Below are positions 1 through 8,246 of a stretch of DNA of 17,933 nucleotides, in pieces; position 1 is the stretch's first letter, and each line of letters starts with the position of its first letter. Source of the DNA: JBMOKT01 sp049323895. GTDB lineage: Bacteria; Bacillota; Peptococcia; Peptococcales; BICA1-8. The DNA is taken from positions 1 through 17,933 of the forward strand of contig JBMOKT010000009.1 in NCBI GenBank assembly GCA_049323895.1, written 5' to 3'. The position numbers and the translations under genes were made by a program. Under the pieces are notes generated by a model, which saw nothing but the letters and a program-made list of their open reading frames with translations, was not told the origin of the DNA and did not search any database.

Positions 1-242
1 ACCTGTGCCAACGGGTCATAACTGCTTTTGAGCTTGCCTTCCAGGAACAAATGGCTGCGGGCAGCTATCATGTGCACCAAAACTGGATTGCCATCTTGCT
101 AAAGGAATACTACGACCCTATGTACCTATATCAATTGGAAAAGAATACAAGGAAGATTTTGTTTAAAGGGAATACCCAAGAGGCATACTCCTTCTTAAAG
201 TCATTTAGCAGCGGGAAAATCCTAGGGGTTGCCGCAAAATAA
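1..242 (+). CDS. mnmH: tRNA 2-selenouridine synthase, C-terminal fragment
   Basis: The reading frame is open from the left edge (first full codon at base 3) to TAA at 240-242, so this is the 3' end of a gene whose N-terminal part lies outside the window. The fragment is about 79 residues. The segment with H-x-N-W, then L-L-K-x-Y-Y-D-P-M-Y-x-Y-Q-L-E-K and a closing F-K-G-N-x-x-E-A matches the C-terminus of MnmH/SelU (YbbB), the enzyme that replaces sulfur by selenium in 2-thiouridine at the tRNA wobble position. The rhodanese and P-loop domains of that family would lie upstream and cannot be seen. The internal ATG at 51 is not the true start, because coding continues upstream of it. If correct, the host makes selenophosphate. 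The call rests on motif recall of the tail only. Confidence 0.8.
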   Translation, partial: LCQRVITAFELAFQEQMAAGSYHVHQNWIAILLKEYYDPMYLYQLEKNTRKILFKGNTQEAYSFLKSFSSGKILGVAAK

Positions 243-252
243 TTTGAATGTA

Positions 253-283
253 AAAACTACAAGGTTAATCCTTGTAGTTTTTT
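253..283. terminator. Bidirectional Rho-independent terminator between convergent genes
   Basis: A perfect 12-bp stem (253-264 with 270-281) closes on a 5-nt loop, and T runs follow it on both strands (278-283 on +; the complement of 252-256 on -). It serves mnmH on + and the seven-gene operon on -. The stop codon of the minus-strand lipoprotein gene (TAA at 265-267) lies in the loop, so the last codons of that gene form one arm of the stem. Confidence 0.85.
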
Positions 284-2031
284 ATATATAACATATTATT
301 TTTATCCATGCCTAATGCCATACCTTTTATAGATGTTTCCAGACCTGTTTCAACCTCGATAATGCGGGTTTCATGCTCACCGTTACTATTAAACGTAAAT
401 ATTAAATCCCTGCCGTCACCACTCCATCCTTTGAAGTAATGATAATGGTAATCGGGCAAGGTTAACTTCTTCTCCCCATTTGGAGTAACTATTTCTATTC
501 CACCTTGGAGTTCACCTACTGCCAGCAAATCTCCCCTGGGCGACCAATGTACACTTCCTCCACCTCTTCTTACCAATTGCTTCTCTCCCGAAGCAAGATT
601 AAGAATAAATATACTAGTTTCCGGCACAAAGTCCTCTTTGGAAGAGTTGACCACCAGGACCAACCTTTCACCTGAGGGGTCAAAGGAAGGATTGATGTTG
701 ATAAATGCCAGTGCCTTATTATAAAGGGGATAGCTGATGTTCTTTATTACCTTTTTCTCCCCTTGCCACTGATAGGCTAAATGAAGTTTGAGTTCACGTT
801 CTTCAAAATTCTCTACATATACATAAGCCGTACTATTATCTAAAGCCCTATCGAATCCAAATATCCTTTCTTTTATTGCTTCTTCCTTTACCTCTTCTCC
901 TTCATTGGTAAATACACTATTTAATACCTGCACCCTGTTGTCTCCAAACCATTTCACCTGGGGATCCCCCCCTCCGGTTGTCAGGTATACCTTTTTGCCA
1001 GTAGTGAAATTCTGGAGCCAATAACGGTAAGAAACCCCGTCCCCTACTGCACAATCCAGCTCCCAAAAGACCCCATGGCTGCCAGAGGGTGAAACATGCC
1101 CAGAATACCCTCCGGAAGTAGTGCCTACTTGTTGTTTTTCCTTGGTAACAAGATTATATGCATAAATTTTTGTATCTGGTACAACTATTAACTCCACACC
1201 CATAGAAAAACCTACCAGAATACCATCCTCATCCAAAGCACCATCTAGATTTAAACTATACATTGCCCTTTCCTGGGATAAATCTTTGACCTTAAATTCT
1301 ACCTTCTTTTCATTCAGCCAGTTAAAATCCAGCCCTTCTGATGGTATTCCCTGAGCTATAGCCTTTTCAACACTATCCTTATCCACAGCCTTGGTAAACT
1401 CCAACACTACTTCTTTACCAGGAGGCAGGGAAATAATCTGGTATTCCTTTAAGGGCAACTGGGGATAATCCTTTAAATAAATTTTGCCCCAGGGCGTTGT
1501 AAACCTTTCCAAGGTAATGGTGATATCTTCTTTGAGTTCTTTATTCAGTGTCCGGTTTTTCACCCCTTTGGCAAGGGTTATCTTAACTATTGATTCAGGC
1601 TCAGTGGGATAAATCCTCATGCGAAACCAGAATTCAGGTCCCATTGATACATATTCAGTATCGATTTTAGTAGTTTCCGGCTCAACAATAAGATGGGACA
1701 GTAATTCATCCTGAGCCATGTCCTCAGGAAAAGCAAAGTTAACCCATAAAGAGTTATCGCTAGATACCCGATAGATATTTTCCTTGTTTGGTGGAATATC
1801 TACCAGCCAACCACCGTTTTCCGTATTCCGTGAATCATCTATATCTATTTTAGGTAGGTTAGCTGCAGGAAGATCTACTCCATTCTCTTCGCGGCTGTTT
1901 TGAACCCCTTCTTTAGCTTTCTCTGCTGTTTTTTCCTTTTCCTTATCAGCAACATCCTTGAGTTCACTGGAGCATGCAGCAGTAGAGAGCAGTATAAGAA
2001 TAAGTATTACTGTTAATAGTTTCTTCTTCAT
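265..2031 (-). CDS. Lipoprotein with Ig-like and TolB-like propeller repeats
   Basis: About 588 residues, last gene of the riboswitch-led operon. The N-terminus is a lipoprotein signal: a KKK start, a hydrophobic run, then S-T-A-A-C with the lipidated Cys at residue 20, so the protein should be anchored outside the cytoplasmic membrane. Residues about 80-290 contain two beta-rich segments, the second (G-K-E-V-V-L-E-F-T-K-A-V-D) resembling bacterial Ig-like/SbsA-type repeats. Residues about 290-588 have repeated D-P-S-G / S-P-R-G / S-G-D-G turns followed by beta strands, typical of TolB/WD40-like propeller blades. I chose ATG 2031 because GAGAGG (2039-2044) is spaced 7 nt from it; an in-frame ATG at 2049 lies upstream of that site and is unlikely. 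No enzymatic motif is seen. It could be a binding or sensory accessory of the transporter, which is inference from operon position only. Confidence 0.8.
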   Translation of the reverse strand: MKKKLLTVILILILLSTAACSSELKDVADKEKEKTAEKAKEGVQNSREENGVDLPAANLPKIDIDDSRNTENGGWLVDIPPNKENIYRVSSDNSLWVNFAFPEDMAQDELLSHLIVEPETTKIDTEYVSMGPEFWFRMRIYPTEPESIVKITLAKGVKNRTLNKELKEDITITLERFTTPWGKIYLKDYPQLPLKEYQIISLPPGKEVVLEFTKAVDKDSVEKAIAQGIPSEGLDFNWLNEKKVEFKVKDLSQERAMYSLNLDGALDEDGILVGFSMGVELIVVPDTKIYAYNLVTKEKQQVGTTSGGYSGHVSPSGSHGVFWELDCAVGDGVSYRYWLQNFTTGKKVYLTTGGGDPQVKWFGDNRVQVLNSVFTNEGEEVKEEAIKERIFGFDRALDNSTAYVYVENFEERELKLHLAYQWQGEKKVIKNISYPLYNKALAFININPSFDPSGERLVLVVNSSKEDFVPETSIFILNLASGEKQLVRRGGGSVHWSPRGDLLAVGELQGGIEIVTPNGEKKLTLPDYHYHYFKGWSGDGRDLIFTFNSNGEHETRIIEVETGLETSIKGMALGMDKNNMLYIKNYKD

Positions 2032-2061
2032 AGCAGCGCCTCTCTTCATCTAACACTAACT

Positions 2062-3237
2062 TTAAGTTAAGTAGTTTAAAATTAAGGCAGTATAATACTT
2101 AATAGAATCAATATATTTGCTAACCTCCACATACTCATCGGGCTGATGTGCCAGCTTCTCATCCCCTGGACCAAATATTATTACCGGTATCCCTAGGGTG
2201 GGAATGAAAACCGAGGCATCAGTGTAGTAATTTACCCCCTGGGTCTCTATATGCAGCCCCAACACTTCCTGGGCGGTTTTTATACCCAGCTGTAAAAAAG
2301 GCGATTCTTTAGTAGTTTCTACTGCCTCATGGTTGTTGAGAATTTTTAATTTCACATCAAAGCCAGGAAACTCATATTTTAGCTGTTCCAATATGGCAAA
2401 TATGTCCTGGATTATCTCCTGGTGGCTTTGACCTGGTACGGTGCGAATGTCTACTGTTAAGACACAGCTGTCGGGCACAACATTGGTTTTTACCCCGCCT
2501 TTGATAGTAGCGATATTTATAGTAGGATTACCTAATAAATTATGTTGTTGGTATTTAAACCGGTAATTAGTTAATTCATTAACTAACCCATTAATCTGCA
2601 GAATCGCATTATTTCCATATTGGGGCATAGACCCATGGCTGGTCTTACCCTGGGCTGTAAACTCCAACCACAGGGCACCTTTGGTTGCTGAAAAGATTTT
2701 CAGGTTGCTGGGCTCTGCTATCACTGCCGCACCCACATCCTGCAAATATCCCTTATTTAGAAGATCAATAGCCCCTAGACAATCCACCTCTTCTCCGGCA
2801 CTTCCGGCAAAGAGCAAATCACCTTTTAAGGAAACTCCGGCCTCGGAAATAAGGCACATTGCTATCACCAAGGCGGCCAAGCCGCCTTTCATATCTGAAG
2901 CACCCCGACCAAATAATTTGCCGTCCTCTATCACTGCAGCAAAAGGATCATACTTCCAAGGGATTTCTCCCGGGGGAACCACATCCAGGTGTCCGTTTAG
3001 AAACAAAGTCTTTTTCTCTTTGCTCCCTTTAATAGAGGCAATTACATTTCCCCTGTTATTTCCTAAATCATCCACAGTACTATTAATTCCATGCTGCTCT
3101 AACTTGTCCGCTATCAACTGGGCCAAAGCCTTTTCTTGACCGGGGGGATTGGTAGTATTTAATTTAATTACTTCCTGGAGAAACTCTACGGCTTTTTCCT
3201 CATTTAATAACCCAATTACTTCAGGATAATACTTCAT
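2062..3237 (-). CDS. M20-family metallo-deacylase (ArgE/DapE type)
   Basis: About 391 residues, normal for the family. Visible di-metal site motifs: N-G-H-L-D-V-V-P (His83, Asp85), G-R-G-A-S-D-M-K-G-G (bridging Asp115), A-G-S-A-G-E-E (catalytic Glu149 and metal Glu150), G-K-T-S-H-G-S of the dimerisation lid, and a late L-A-H-Q-P-D metal His. M20 enzymes of this type hydrolyse N-acyl amino acids (acetylornithine, succinyl-diaminopimelate) or dipeptides; the exact substrate cannot be read from the sequence. Start ATG 3237 is set by GGAAGGTG about 5 nt upstream; the longer TTG start at 3252 overlaps this site. It is separated by 24 bp from livF and by 30 bp from the lipoprotein gene, so it is co-transcribed with the transporter. 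This suggests the imported compound is an amide, conjugate or peptide that is cleaved inside the cell. Confidence 0.93.
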   Translation of the reverse strand: MKYYPEVIGLLNEEKAVEFLQEVIKLNTTNPPGQEKALAQLIADKLEQHGINSTVDDLGNNRGNVIASIKGSKEKKTLFLNGHLDVVPPGEIPWKYDPFAAVIEDGKLFGRGASDMKGGLAALVIAMCLISEAGVSLKGDLLFAGSAGEEVDCLGAIDLLNKGYLQDVGAAVIAEPSNLKIFSATKGALWLEFTAQGKTSHGSMPQYGNNAILQINGLVNELTNYRFKYQQHNLLGNPTINIATIKGGVKTNVVPDSCVLTVDIRTVPGQSHQEIIQDIFAILEQLKYEFPGFDVKLKILNNHEAVETTKESPFLQLGIKTAQEVLGLHIETQGVNYYTDASVFIPTLGIPVIIFGPGDEKLAHQPDEYVEVSKYIDSIKYYTALILNYLT

Positions 3238-3261
3238 TTTTTCACCTTCCAAAAATATCTG

Positions 3262-3969
3262 CTATTTTTGTAAATATGCTTGTTCAATTTTTTCCTTACT
3301 AAGCTTATCATCCCCGGAACTTTCCATGATAACCTGACCCTTTTGGATGACATAAGCATAATCTGCAATTTCGATTGCTTTGTGGGCATTCTGCTCTATT
3401 AATAGTATGGTTGTTCCTTCTTCCTTGTTAACACTGACAATTGTTGAAAAAATCTCTTTTATTAAAATAGGGGCTAGTCCTAGGGAAGGCTCATCCATTA
3501 GAAGCAGCTTAGGCTCACTCATCAGTGCTCGAGAAATAGCTACCATCTGCTGTTCTCCACCGCTGAGAGTTCCTGCAACCTGGTTTTTTCTCTCCTCCAG
3601 CCGTGGGAAAAGACGGTATGCTTTTTCTATATTCTGGGTGATTTTGCTTTTTTCCTTTATATTGCAGGCACCCATTAAAAGATTTTCTTCTACTGTAAGT
3701 TTTGGAAATAATCTTCTGCCTTCGGGTACGGTGGCAATGCCCTTTTGAATGATTTGGGGCGTCTTCAGTTTATCAACTCGCTCCCCCATAAAATAAATCT
3801 CACCTTGAGTAGGCTTAACTATTCCTAGAATTGTTTTAATAGCTGTTGTTTTGCCCGCACCATTACTGCCCAGCAGACAGGTAATCTTGCCTTTAGGGAC
3901 ATTAATATTAAAATCCCTCAGAACCCGGAGGGACCCATATTGAGTATTTACATTTTTTAATTCCAGCAT
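3262..3969 (-). CDS. livF: HAAT-family ABC transporter ATPase LivF
   Basis: 235 residues, the usual LivF length. Walker A G-S-N-G-A-G-K-T at about residues 34-41, Q-loop region, signature L-S-G-G-E-Q at 135-140, Walker B L-L-L-M-D-E-P at 155-161 and switch His in I-E-Q-N-A-H. The region after Walker A (V-P-E-G-R-R-L-F-P) is diagnostic of LivF rather than LivG. It powers uptake by the LivHM membrane pair. The start ATG overlaps the livG stop by one base (TAATG), indicating translational coupling. The Liv family name reflects family membership; the glycine riboswitch upstream argues against assuming branched-chain amino acids as substrate. Confidence 0.95.
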   Translation of the reverse strand: MLELKNVNTQYGSLRVLRDFNINVPKGKITCLLGSNGAGKTTAIKTILGIVKPTQGEIYFMGERVDKLKTPQIIQKGIATVPEGRRLFPKLTVEENLLMGACNIKEKSKITQNIEKAYRLFPRLEERKNQVAGTLSGGEQQMVAISRALMSEPKLLLMDEPSLGLAPILIKEIFSTIVSVNKEEGTTILLIEQNAHKAIEIADYAYVIQKGQVIMESSGDDKLSKEKIEQAYLQK

Positions 3970-4742
3970 TATGAATCCTCCCCTAGATAAGCACGGATTA
4001 CTTCAGCATCACTGCTTACTTCTTCAAATGTGCCTTCTGCTATTTTTTTACCTATGCTTAAGCATAATACTCTATCGGCCAAACCCTTGATTAGACCCAT
4101 ATCATGTTCAATTACTATTATAGAAATGTCAGGCTGAATCTCCCTGATTTTCTTGATATCTTTTACTAATTCGTTGGTTTCATTAGGATCCATTCCAGCT
4201 GAAGGCTCATCCAGGATAAGTAATTTCGGCTTGGACACCAAGGCTCGGCAGATTTCCAATCTCCTGCGGTCTGCATAAGAAAGATTTTTAGCCAGCTTAT
4301 CCTGCTGTTCCAAGAGCTTAGTGCTAAAAAAACCTATAATTTTTCTCGCTTCCTCTACACCGTCTTGTTCTTCCTCTTTTTCCCGGCGGCTGCGGAAAAC
4401 CGCATCAAATAAAAAGCTTTTTTGCTTCGTATGGAGACCAACCATAACGTTCTCCAGAACATTCAGTCGCCAAAACAAGCGTCCATTTTGGAAAGTGCGG
4501 GCAATTCCCAGCCTGAAATTATAGTCAGGCCTAGCACCGTTAATCCTTTGCCCTTCGAAGAGTATCTCTCCATGAGAAGGTTCGTATATACCTGTTAAAA
4601 GGTTGAAAAAAGTGGTTTTGCCCGAACCATTTGGTCCAATAATACCAATAGTTTCACCTTTGTTGATAGTAAAATCAATTTCATTTACTGCAATTAAACC
4701 CCCAAAACGCATTGTTACTTTTTCTGTTTTTAAAAGCTCCAC
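3969..4742 (-). CDS. livG: HAAT-family ABC transporter ATPase LivG
   Basis: 257 residues. Walker A G-P-N-G-S-G-K-T at 36-43; R-T-F-Q-N-G-R-L-F Q-loop; signature N-L-S-Y-A-D-R-R at 153-160, the degenerate form usual in LivG; Walker B L-L-I-L-D-E-P-S-A-G-M-D-P near 175-187; switch His in I-E-H-D-M. It is the second cytoplasmic ATPase of the transporter. Translation starts at GTG 4742, with GAGGTG about 7 nt upstream; that ribosome site overlaps the TGA stop of livM (4749-4751), so the two genes are tightly coupled. The insert at about residues 105-130 is charged (R-S-R-R-E-K-E-E-E), as is common in LivG. Confidence 0.95.
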   Translation of the reverse strand: MELLKTEKVTMRFGGLIAVNEIDFTINKGETIGIIGPNGSGKTTFFNLLTGIYEPSHGEILFEGQRINGARPDYNFRLGIARTFQNGRLFWRLNVLENVMVGLHTKQKSFLFDAVFRSRREKEEEQDGVEEARKIIGFFSTKLLEQQDKLAKNLSYADRRRLEICRALVSKPKLLILDEPSAGMDPNETNELVKDIKKIREIQPDISIIVIEHDMGLIKGLADRVLCLSIGKKIAEGTFEEVSSDAEVIRAYLGEDS

Positions 4743-4748
4743 AACTTT

Positions 4749-5798
4749 TCACCTCGCTTGACTATCTGCTTCATCTTTTTTACCCCATTGGGATGTAAAC
4801 TTCCTAGAAACAGCAGGTATTAAACCATCATTTTTAAAGAGAAGTATTAATACTACGATAACTCCATAAAACATCATCCGATAATCGGCAAAAGCCCTGA
4901 ACATTTCAGGTATAACAGTCAATGTGACTGCGCCGAAAATTACCCCTGGTATTGAGTCAATACCACCTAAAAGAATCATGCTTAATATTAAAACTGAGTG
5001 GGAATAAGTGAAATTTTCAGGTGCAATAAAACCAATCATCCCCGCATAGAAAGCCCCGGCAACACCACCGAAAACTGCACCAAAAGCAAAAGCCCACAGC
5101 TTGTTTTTGGTTAAATTTATCCCATAGCATTGGGCTGCAAGCTGGTCCTCCCGCATTGCACTCCATGTCAACCCCAATAATGAATGGGATAATCTAATCA
5201 CTACCAGGATAGTCAGTCCTGTGAGAATTAATACCAAATAGTAAAAGTTGGCGTGAAAAGGTAATTTAATAAATCCTAAATCTAGTGGAGAGTTAAAGGA
5301 ATATCCCCCTATAAATGGAGGCGGAATGTTCATAAGTCCATTTGCCCCTCCTGTCAAAAATTCCAGGTTTAATGAAAGCTGATATACAACCAAACCAAAG
5401 GCTATCGTCACTAGAGCTAAATAGTGACCTTTTACCCTCAACGCAGGCAGCCCCAATAAAAGGCCGAAAACCATAACTACTAAACCTGCTATTGGTAGGC
5501 ATACCCAAAAAGACAGTCCAAAACGCAAGGCTAAAATTGCATAGGTATATGCTCCTATAGCATAAAAAGCAGCATATCCCAGACAAGTCAACCCGGCATT
5601 GCCTACCATTATATTTAGTCCAAGGGCCATCATTACATATAAACCTGCCATAATTCCAACTTGTATCCAGTAAGGATTGCTGGCAGAAAGGATGGGAAAA
5701 GACAGTAAAAATATATATAACAAGATATAAAAGATACCTTTATTCTTCTTTAATAAACTTTGTGAATTATGGGATACCCTTTGAAGAAAATCTTTCAA
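4749..5798 (-). CDS. livM: HAAT-family ABC permease LivM
   Basis: 349 residues, hydrophobic throughout with about ten predicted membrane segments, preceded by a short positively charged cytoplasmic N-terminus. The motif G-L-N-I-M-V-G-N-A-G-L-T-C-L-G-Y-A-A-F-Y-A-I-G-A-Y in the first third, L-T-G-G-A-N-G-L in the middle and the EAA-like R-E-D-Q-L-A-A-Q-C-Y-G-I-N loop are characteristic of LivM. It forms the translocation path together with LivH. The start is TTG at 5798, with AGGCAGG about 9 nt upstream; this weak start may lower LivM output relative to LivH. It follows livH by 21 bp. Confidence 0.94.
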   Translation of the reverse strand: MKDFLQRVSHNSQSLLKKNKGIFYILLYIFLLSFPILSASNPYWIQVGIMAGLYVMMALGLNIMVGNAGLTCLGYAAFYAIGAYTYAILALRFGLSFWVCLPIAGLVVMVFGLLLGLPALRVKGHYLALVTIAFGLVVYQLSLNLEFLTGGANGLMNIPPPFIGGYSFNSPLDLGFIKLPFHANFYYLVLILTGLTILVVIRLSHSLLGLTWSAMREDQLAAQCYGINLTKNKLWAFAFGAVFGGVAGAFYAGMIGFIAPENFTYSHSVLILSMILLGGIDSIPGVIFGAVTLTVIPEMFRAFADYRMMFYGVIVVLILLFKNDGLIPAVSRKFTSQWGKKDEADSQAR

Positions 5799-5819
5799 TT
5801 TATATTACCTGCCTCTCTT

Positions 5820-6749
5820 TTATACTTTTTCATAAACCTTTTCTCCGAAGATACCCGATGGCTTAAAGACCAGAAAGGCAATTACGATCAAAAAGCCTAT
5901 AACATCCTGATATCGGGATCCACCGGGGATAAAGGCAGCTGCAAACATCTCCAAAAAGCCCAGTAAAAAACCTCCTACAATTGCGCCATAAATGTTGCCC
6001 AGTCCTCCAACCACTGCCGCCGAAAAACCCTTAATTCCTATTAAAAAGCCCATATTAAACTTAATGATGTTATAATACATCCCATTCATCAAACCGCCAA
6101 TAGCACCTAATGCAGACCCTATTATAAAGGTAATGGTAATAACTTTATCAATATCCAACCCCATCATCATTGCCGCTTCTTTATCTTGGGAGGTAGCCAA
6201 CATATAGCGACCAAATCTGGTGGAAGTTACAAAAAAGTGGAGCAAAACTACCAGCATTAAAGATATAAAAATGATAAAGACTTGCTCATACTTTAAAACA
6301 ATACCAAATAACGTTATACTCCCGTTAGGTAATAAATCTGGAAAAGCCTGGGGATTGGCGCCATTGGGATAGAAAATCATAACACTTTCCCTGATGACAA
6401 TGGAAACACCTAAGGTTAGAAGCAAAATTATCAAATCCGAAGCACCCCGCATGGGCTTAATTATTCCTTTTTCAATTACTGTACCCACAATACTGCTAAT
6501 AACTGCAGTCACAACGATAACAAAAAGAAATATGAGCATAAAATGACTGGATATTAAGGATGAGCCTGTTAAAAAGCCCATAGTAGTTAACGCAATAAAA
6601 GCACCCAGCATAAAGATTTCACCATGGGCAAAATTGATAATATCTATAACGCCAAAAAAAAGAGTAAAACCTACTGCAACTAGAACATACATAGCTCCAA
6701 GGCTGAGTCCGTTTAATAACTGTTGCGTAATCATCGAATAATCATACAT
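5820..6749 (-). CDS. livH: HAAT-family ABC permease LivH
   Basis: 309 residues with about eight hydrophobic segments. The opening L-L-N-G-L-S-L-G-A-M-Y-V-L-V-A-V-G followed by I-I-N-F-A-H-G-E-I-F-M-L-G-A is the LivH hallmark, and the S-Q-D-K-E-A-A-M-M-M-G-L-D loop is the conserved ATPase-contact region. It pairs with LivM in the membrane. ATG 6749 has GGGGAG about 9 nt upstream; a second ATG at codon 6 is possible. The 68-bp gap to the upstream binding-protein gene contains a strong hairpin (see separate entry), which may uncouple the level of permease from that of the binding protein. Confidence 0.94.
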   Translation of the reverse strand: MYDYSMITQQLLNGLSLGAMYVLVAVGFTLFFGVIDIINFAHGEIFMLGAFIALTTMGFLTGSSLISSHFMLIFLFVIVVTAVISSIVGTVIEKGIIKPMRGASDLIILLLTLGVSIVIRESVMIFYPNGANPQAFPDLLPNGSITLFGIVLKYEQVFIIFISLMLVVLLHFFVTSTRFGRYMLATSQDKEAAMMMGLDIDKVITITFIIGSALGAIGGLMNGMYYNIIKFNMGFLIGIKGFSAAVVGGLGNIYGAIVGGFLLGFLEMFAAAFIPGGSRYQDVIGFLIVIAFLVFKPSGIFGEKVYEKV

Positions 6750-6775
6750 CCTGTTTTTCTCCCCTCTAAAAGAAG

Positions 6776-6809
6776 ATTGTAGATTAGAAATTAAATTCTA
6801 ATCTACAAT
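6776..6809. repeat. Intercistronic 14-bp hairpin between binding-protein gene and livH
   Basis: Perfect inverted repeat of 14 bp (6776-6789 with 6796-6809) and a 6-nt loop, entirely between the stop of the binding-protein gene and the livH ribosome site. In the transcript it is followed by TCTTCTTTT rather than an uninterrupted U run, so it is more likely a partial terminator or a 3'-end stabiliser than a full stop. Such an element would fit the common excess of binding protein over permease (inference). Confidence 0.7.
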
Positions 6810-6817
6810 TCATAAAC

Positions 6818-7993
6818 CTATTGATATTTTCCGTTCGTTATTTTTAAACCTGATTTTTGCAAGGTTACCCATTTTCCATCTTTGACTACATAGGTTATTA
6901 CTGAGTTAAGTAAACTTTGTCCATCGTTACCAAAAGATGTTTTGCCCAGTAATCCCTCAAAGTCCTTGGTCTTGCGTATTGCTTCCGTAACACTGGGACG
7001 ATCTAATTTCTCGGAGTTTTTCATCGCTTCAATGATAATATTGGCTGCATCATAAGCAAATGGTCCAAACGCTTCATAAATTTCCTTAAAACCGGCTTTT
7101 TCGTAGGCTGTAATAAAATCCTGTCCCTTGGGAAGCTCATCAATAGGACTAATCAAACCGCTGGCTAATGAACCTTCTGCGAAATTACCTGCAATATCAA
7201 TGAAGGTTTGTGAATGAATTCCCGAATCACTTAAAAAGATAGCCGGAATATCCAACTCGCTCATCTGTCTCTTAATTAAGGCTGCTTCGGTAGCCAAACC
7301 ACCAAAGAAAATCATTTCAGGATTTTGACCTTTAATTTTGGTGAGAAGTGCTGAATAGTCCTGTTGACCAACGGAAATTCCTTCAAAGCTCAGCATTTCT
7401 CCGCCTAAACTCTTTGCTTTTTCTATGAATTGTTCGGCATTTGTTTTACCGTATTCGGTTTGGTCATGGATTACGGCAATTTTTTTAATGCCCCATTCCT
7501 TCACAGCAACTTCAGCAGCAAAAACATTCTGAATCTTAGATGCTGTAATAACCCGTGTTATCTCAGGATAGCCGTCTTGGGTTATTTTATCGTTAATAGC
7601 AGCAGCTACTACGGCCGGAAGACCGTATTTGTGGAATACGTCCTTGGTGGCTAGTGCACAACCACTATTGAAGTGAGCTATTGTTGCAAGGATTTTTGGA
7701 TCGCTGGCAGCTTTATTTACCGCAGTTACAGCTGTAGCAGGATCACTGGCATCGTCTATGGCAACCAACTCCACTTTAAAGGGTAAATCCCCCTTTTCAT
7801 TTGCTTGTTTTACAGCTAACTCTGCTGAGTTACGCATTCCTAGACCTATAGCGGCATTAGGGCCGGTAATAGGTGCAATAAAAGCTATTTTTACCGTTTC
7901 CTTTCCGTCCTTAGAATCAGACCTGCAGCCTGTTAGAACTAAAGGTATAGCCATAATGAAAATCAGAAAAGCAACTAACAATTTTTTATTCAT
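6818..7993 (-). CDS. Substrate-binding lipoprotein of HAAT ABC transporter (LivJ/LivK type)
   Basis: 391 residues, first gene of the operon. The N-terminus M-N-K-K-L-L, a hydrophobic core and L-T-G-C give a lipoprotein signal with the lipidated Cys at residue 22. The mature part opens with V-K-I-A-F-I-A-P-I-T-G-P-N-A-A-I-G and has the two-lobed peripla­smic-binding-protein type I pattern. The ligand-side segment A-H-F-N-S-G-C-A and the later E-Y-G-K-T resemble the places where LivJ-type proteins hold the alpha-amino and carboxyl groups of an amino acid. AGGGGG lies about 8 nt before ATG 7993. Its leader carries a tandem glycine riboswitch, so the ligand is more likely glycine or a glycine-containing compound than leucine; a urea/amide-binding relative remains possible. 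Confidence 0.92.
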   Translation of the reverse strand: MNKKLLVAFLIFIMAIPLVLTGCRSDSKDGKETVKIAFIAPITGPNAAIGLGMRNSAELAVKQANEKGDLPFKVELVAIDDASDPATAVTAVNKAASDPKILATIAHFNSGCALATKDVFHKYGLPAVVAAAINDKITQDGYPEITRVITASKIQNVFAAEVAVKEWGIKKIAVIHDQTEYGKTNAEQFIEKAKSLGGEMLSFEGISVGQQDYSALLTKIKGQNPEMIFFGGLATEAALIKRQMSELDIPAIFLSDSGIHSQTFIDIAGNFAEGSLASGLISPIDELPKGQDFITAYEKAGFKEIYEAFGPFAYDAANIIIEAMKNSEKLDRPSVTEAIRKTKDFEGLLGKTSFGNDGQSLLNSVITYVVKDGKWVTLQKSGLKITNGKYQ

Positions 7994-8043
7994 TTGTTTA
8001 ACCCCCTGTTATTGTTTTTTACTGCAAATCTTGCTGAGGCAAC

Positions 8044-8070
8044 AAAAAAAGCCAAGTTTTATAACTTGGC
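8044..8070 (-). terminator. Riboswitch-controlled intrinsic terminator
   Basis: In the minus-strand transcript, GCCAAGUU (8070-8063) pairs with AACUUGGC (8058-8051) around an AUAA loop, followed by seven U (8050-8044). It sits about 90 nt after aptamer II and about 50 nt before the first start codon, the right place for the expression platform of the glycine riboswitch. Confidence 0.9.
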
Positions 8071-8242
8071 CTCTGAGACTGGGATTAAAGTAATAGGAAA
8101 AGACAAAACCTTATTAAGCCTTACTTGTTAAAAACAAATAGAGCAAGCAGCTTCCCTACCCCCTGTCCTTTTGCCTGAGAGATTATCTGAATTATTTCAG
8201 ATTTGCTCCTTCGGCGCCTATAATAGGTCTCTCCAGAGGCCA
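8067..8242 (-). promoter_or_regulatory. Predicted antiterminator pairing of the glycine riboswitch
   Basis: Transcript segment 8242-8234 (UGGCCUCUG) is perfectly complementary to 8075-8067 (CAGAGGCCA). The first contains the 5' strand of aptamer II P1 (CCUCUG, 8239-8234), which otherwise pairs with CAGGGG (8165-8160). The second contains the outer five bases of the terminator's ascending arm. The two states exclude each other: with glycine, P1 closes and the terminator can form; without glycine, the 9-bp pairing opens the terminator. An OFF switch is therefore predicted. Read by eye, without energy calculation. Confidence 0.6.
8159..8242 (-). ncRNA. Glycine riboswitch, aptamer II
   Basis: Reading the minus strand, the conserved core is present in order: CUCUGGAGAGACC, GGCGCCGAAGGAGCAA, then AUCUCUCAGGCAAAAGGACAG. 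This is almost the family consensus. P1 is CCUCUG (8239-8234) with CAGGGG (8165-8160), and a UCUGAA/UUCAGA hairpin (P3b) sits between the core blocks. The aptamer is adjacent to aptamer I with only a few linker bases, as in classical cooperative or tandem glycine riboswitches. Its P1 strand is shared with the expression platform. Confidence 0.95.
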
Positions 8243-8246
8243 GTCC

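Noticed and set aside
2681..3748. Plus-strand frames of 152 and 122 codons opposite the M20 and livF genes
   Set aside because: They are antisense to clearly conserved enzymes and have no recognisable product.
6776..6809. Full Rho-independent terminator between the binding-protein gene and livH
   Set aside because: The U tract is interrupted and the transporter genes downstream need the same transcript; kept as a partial or stabilising hairpin.
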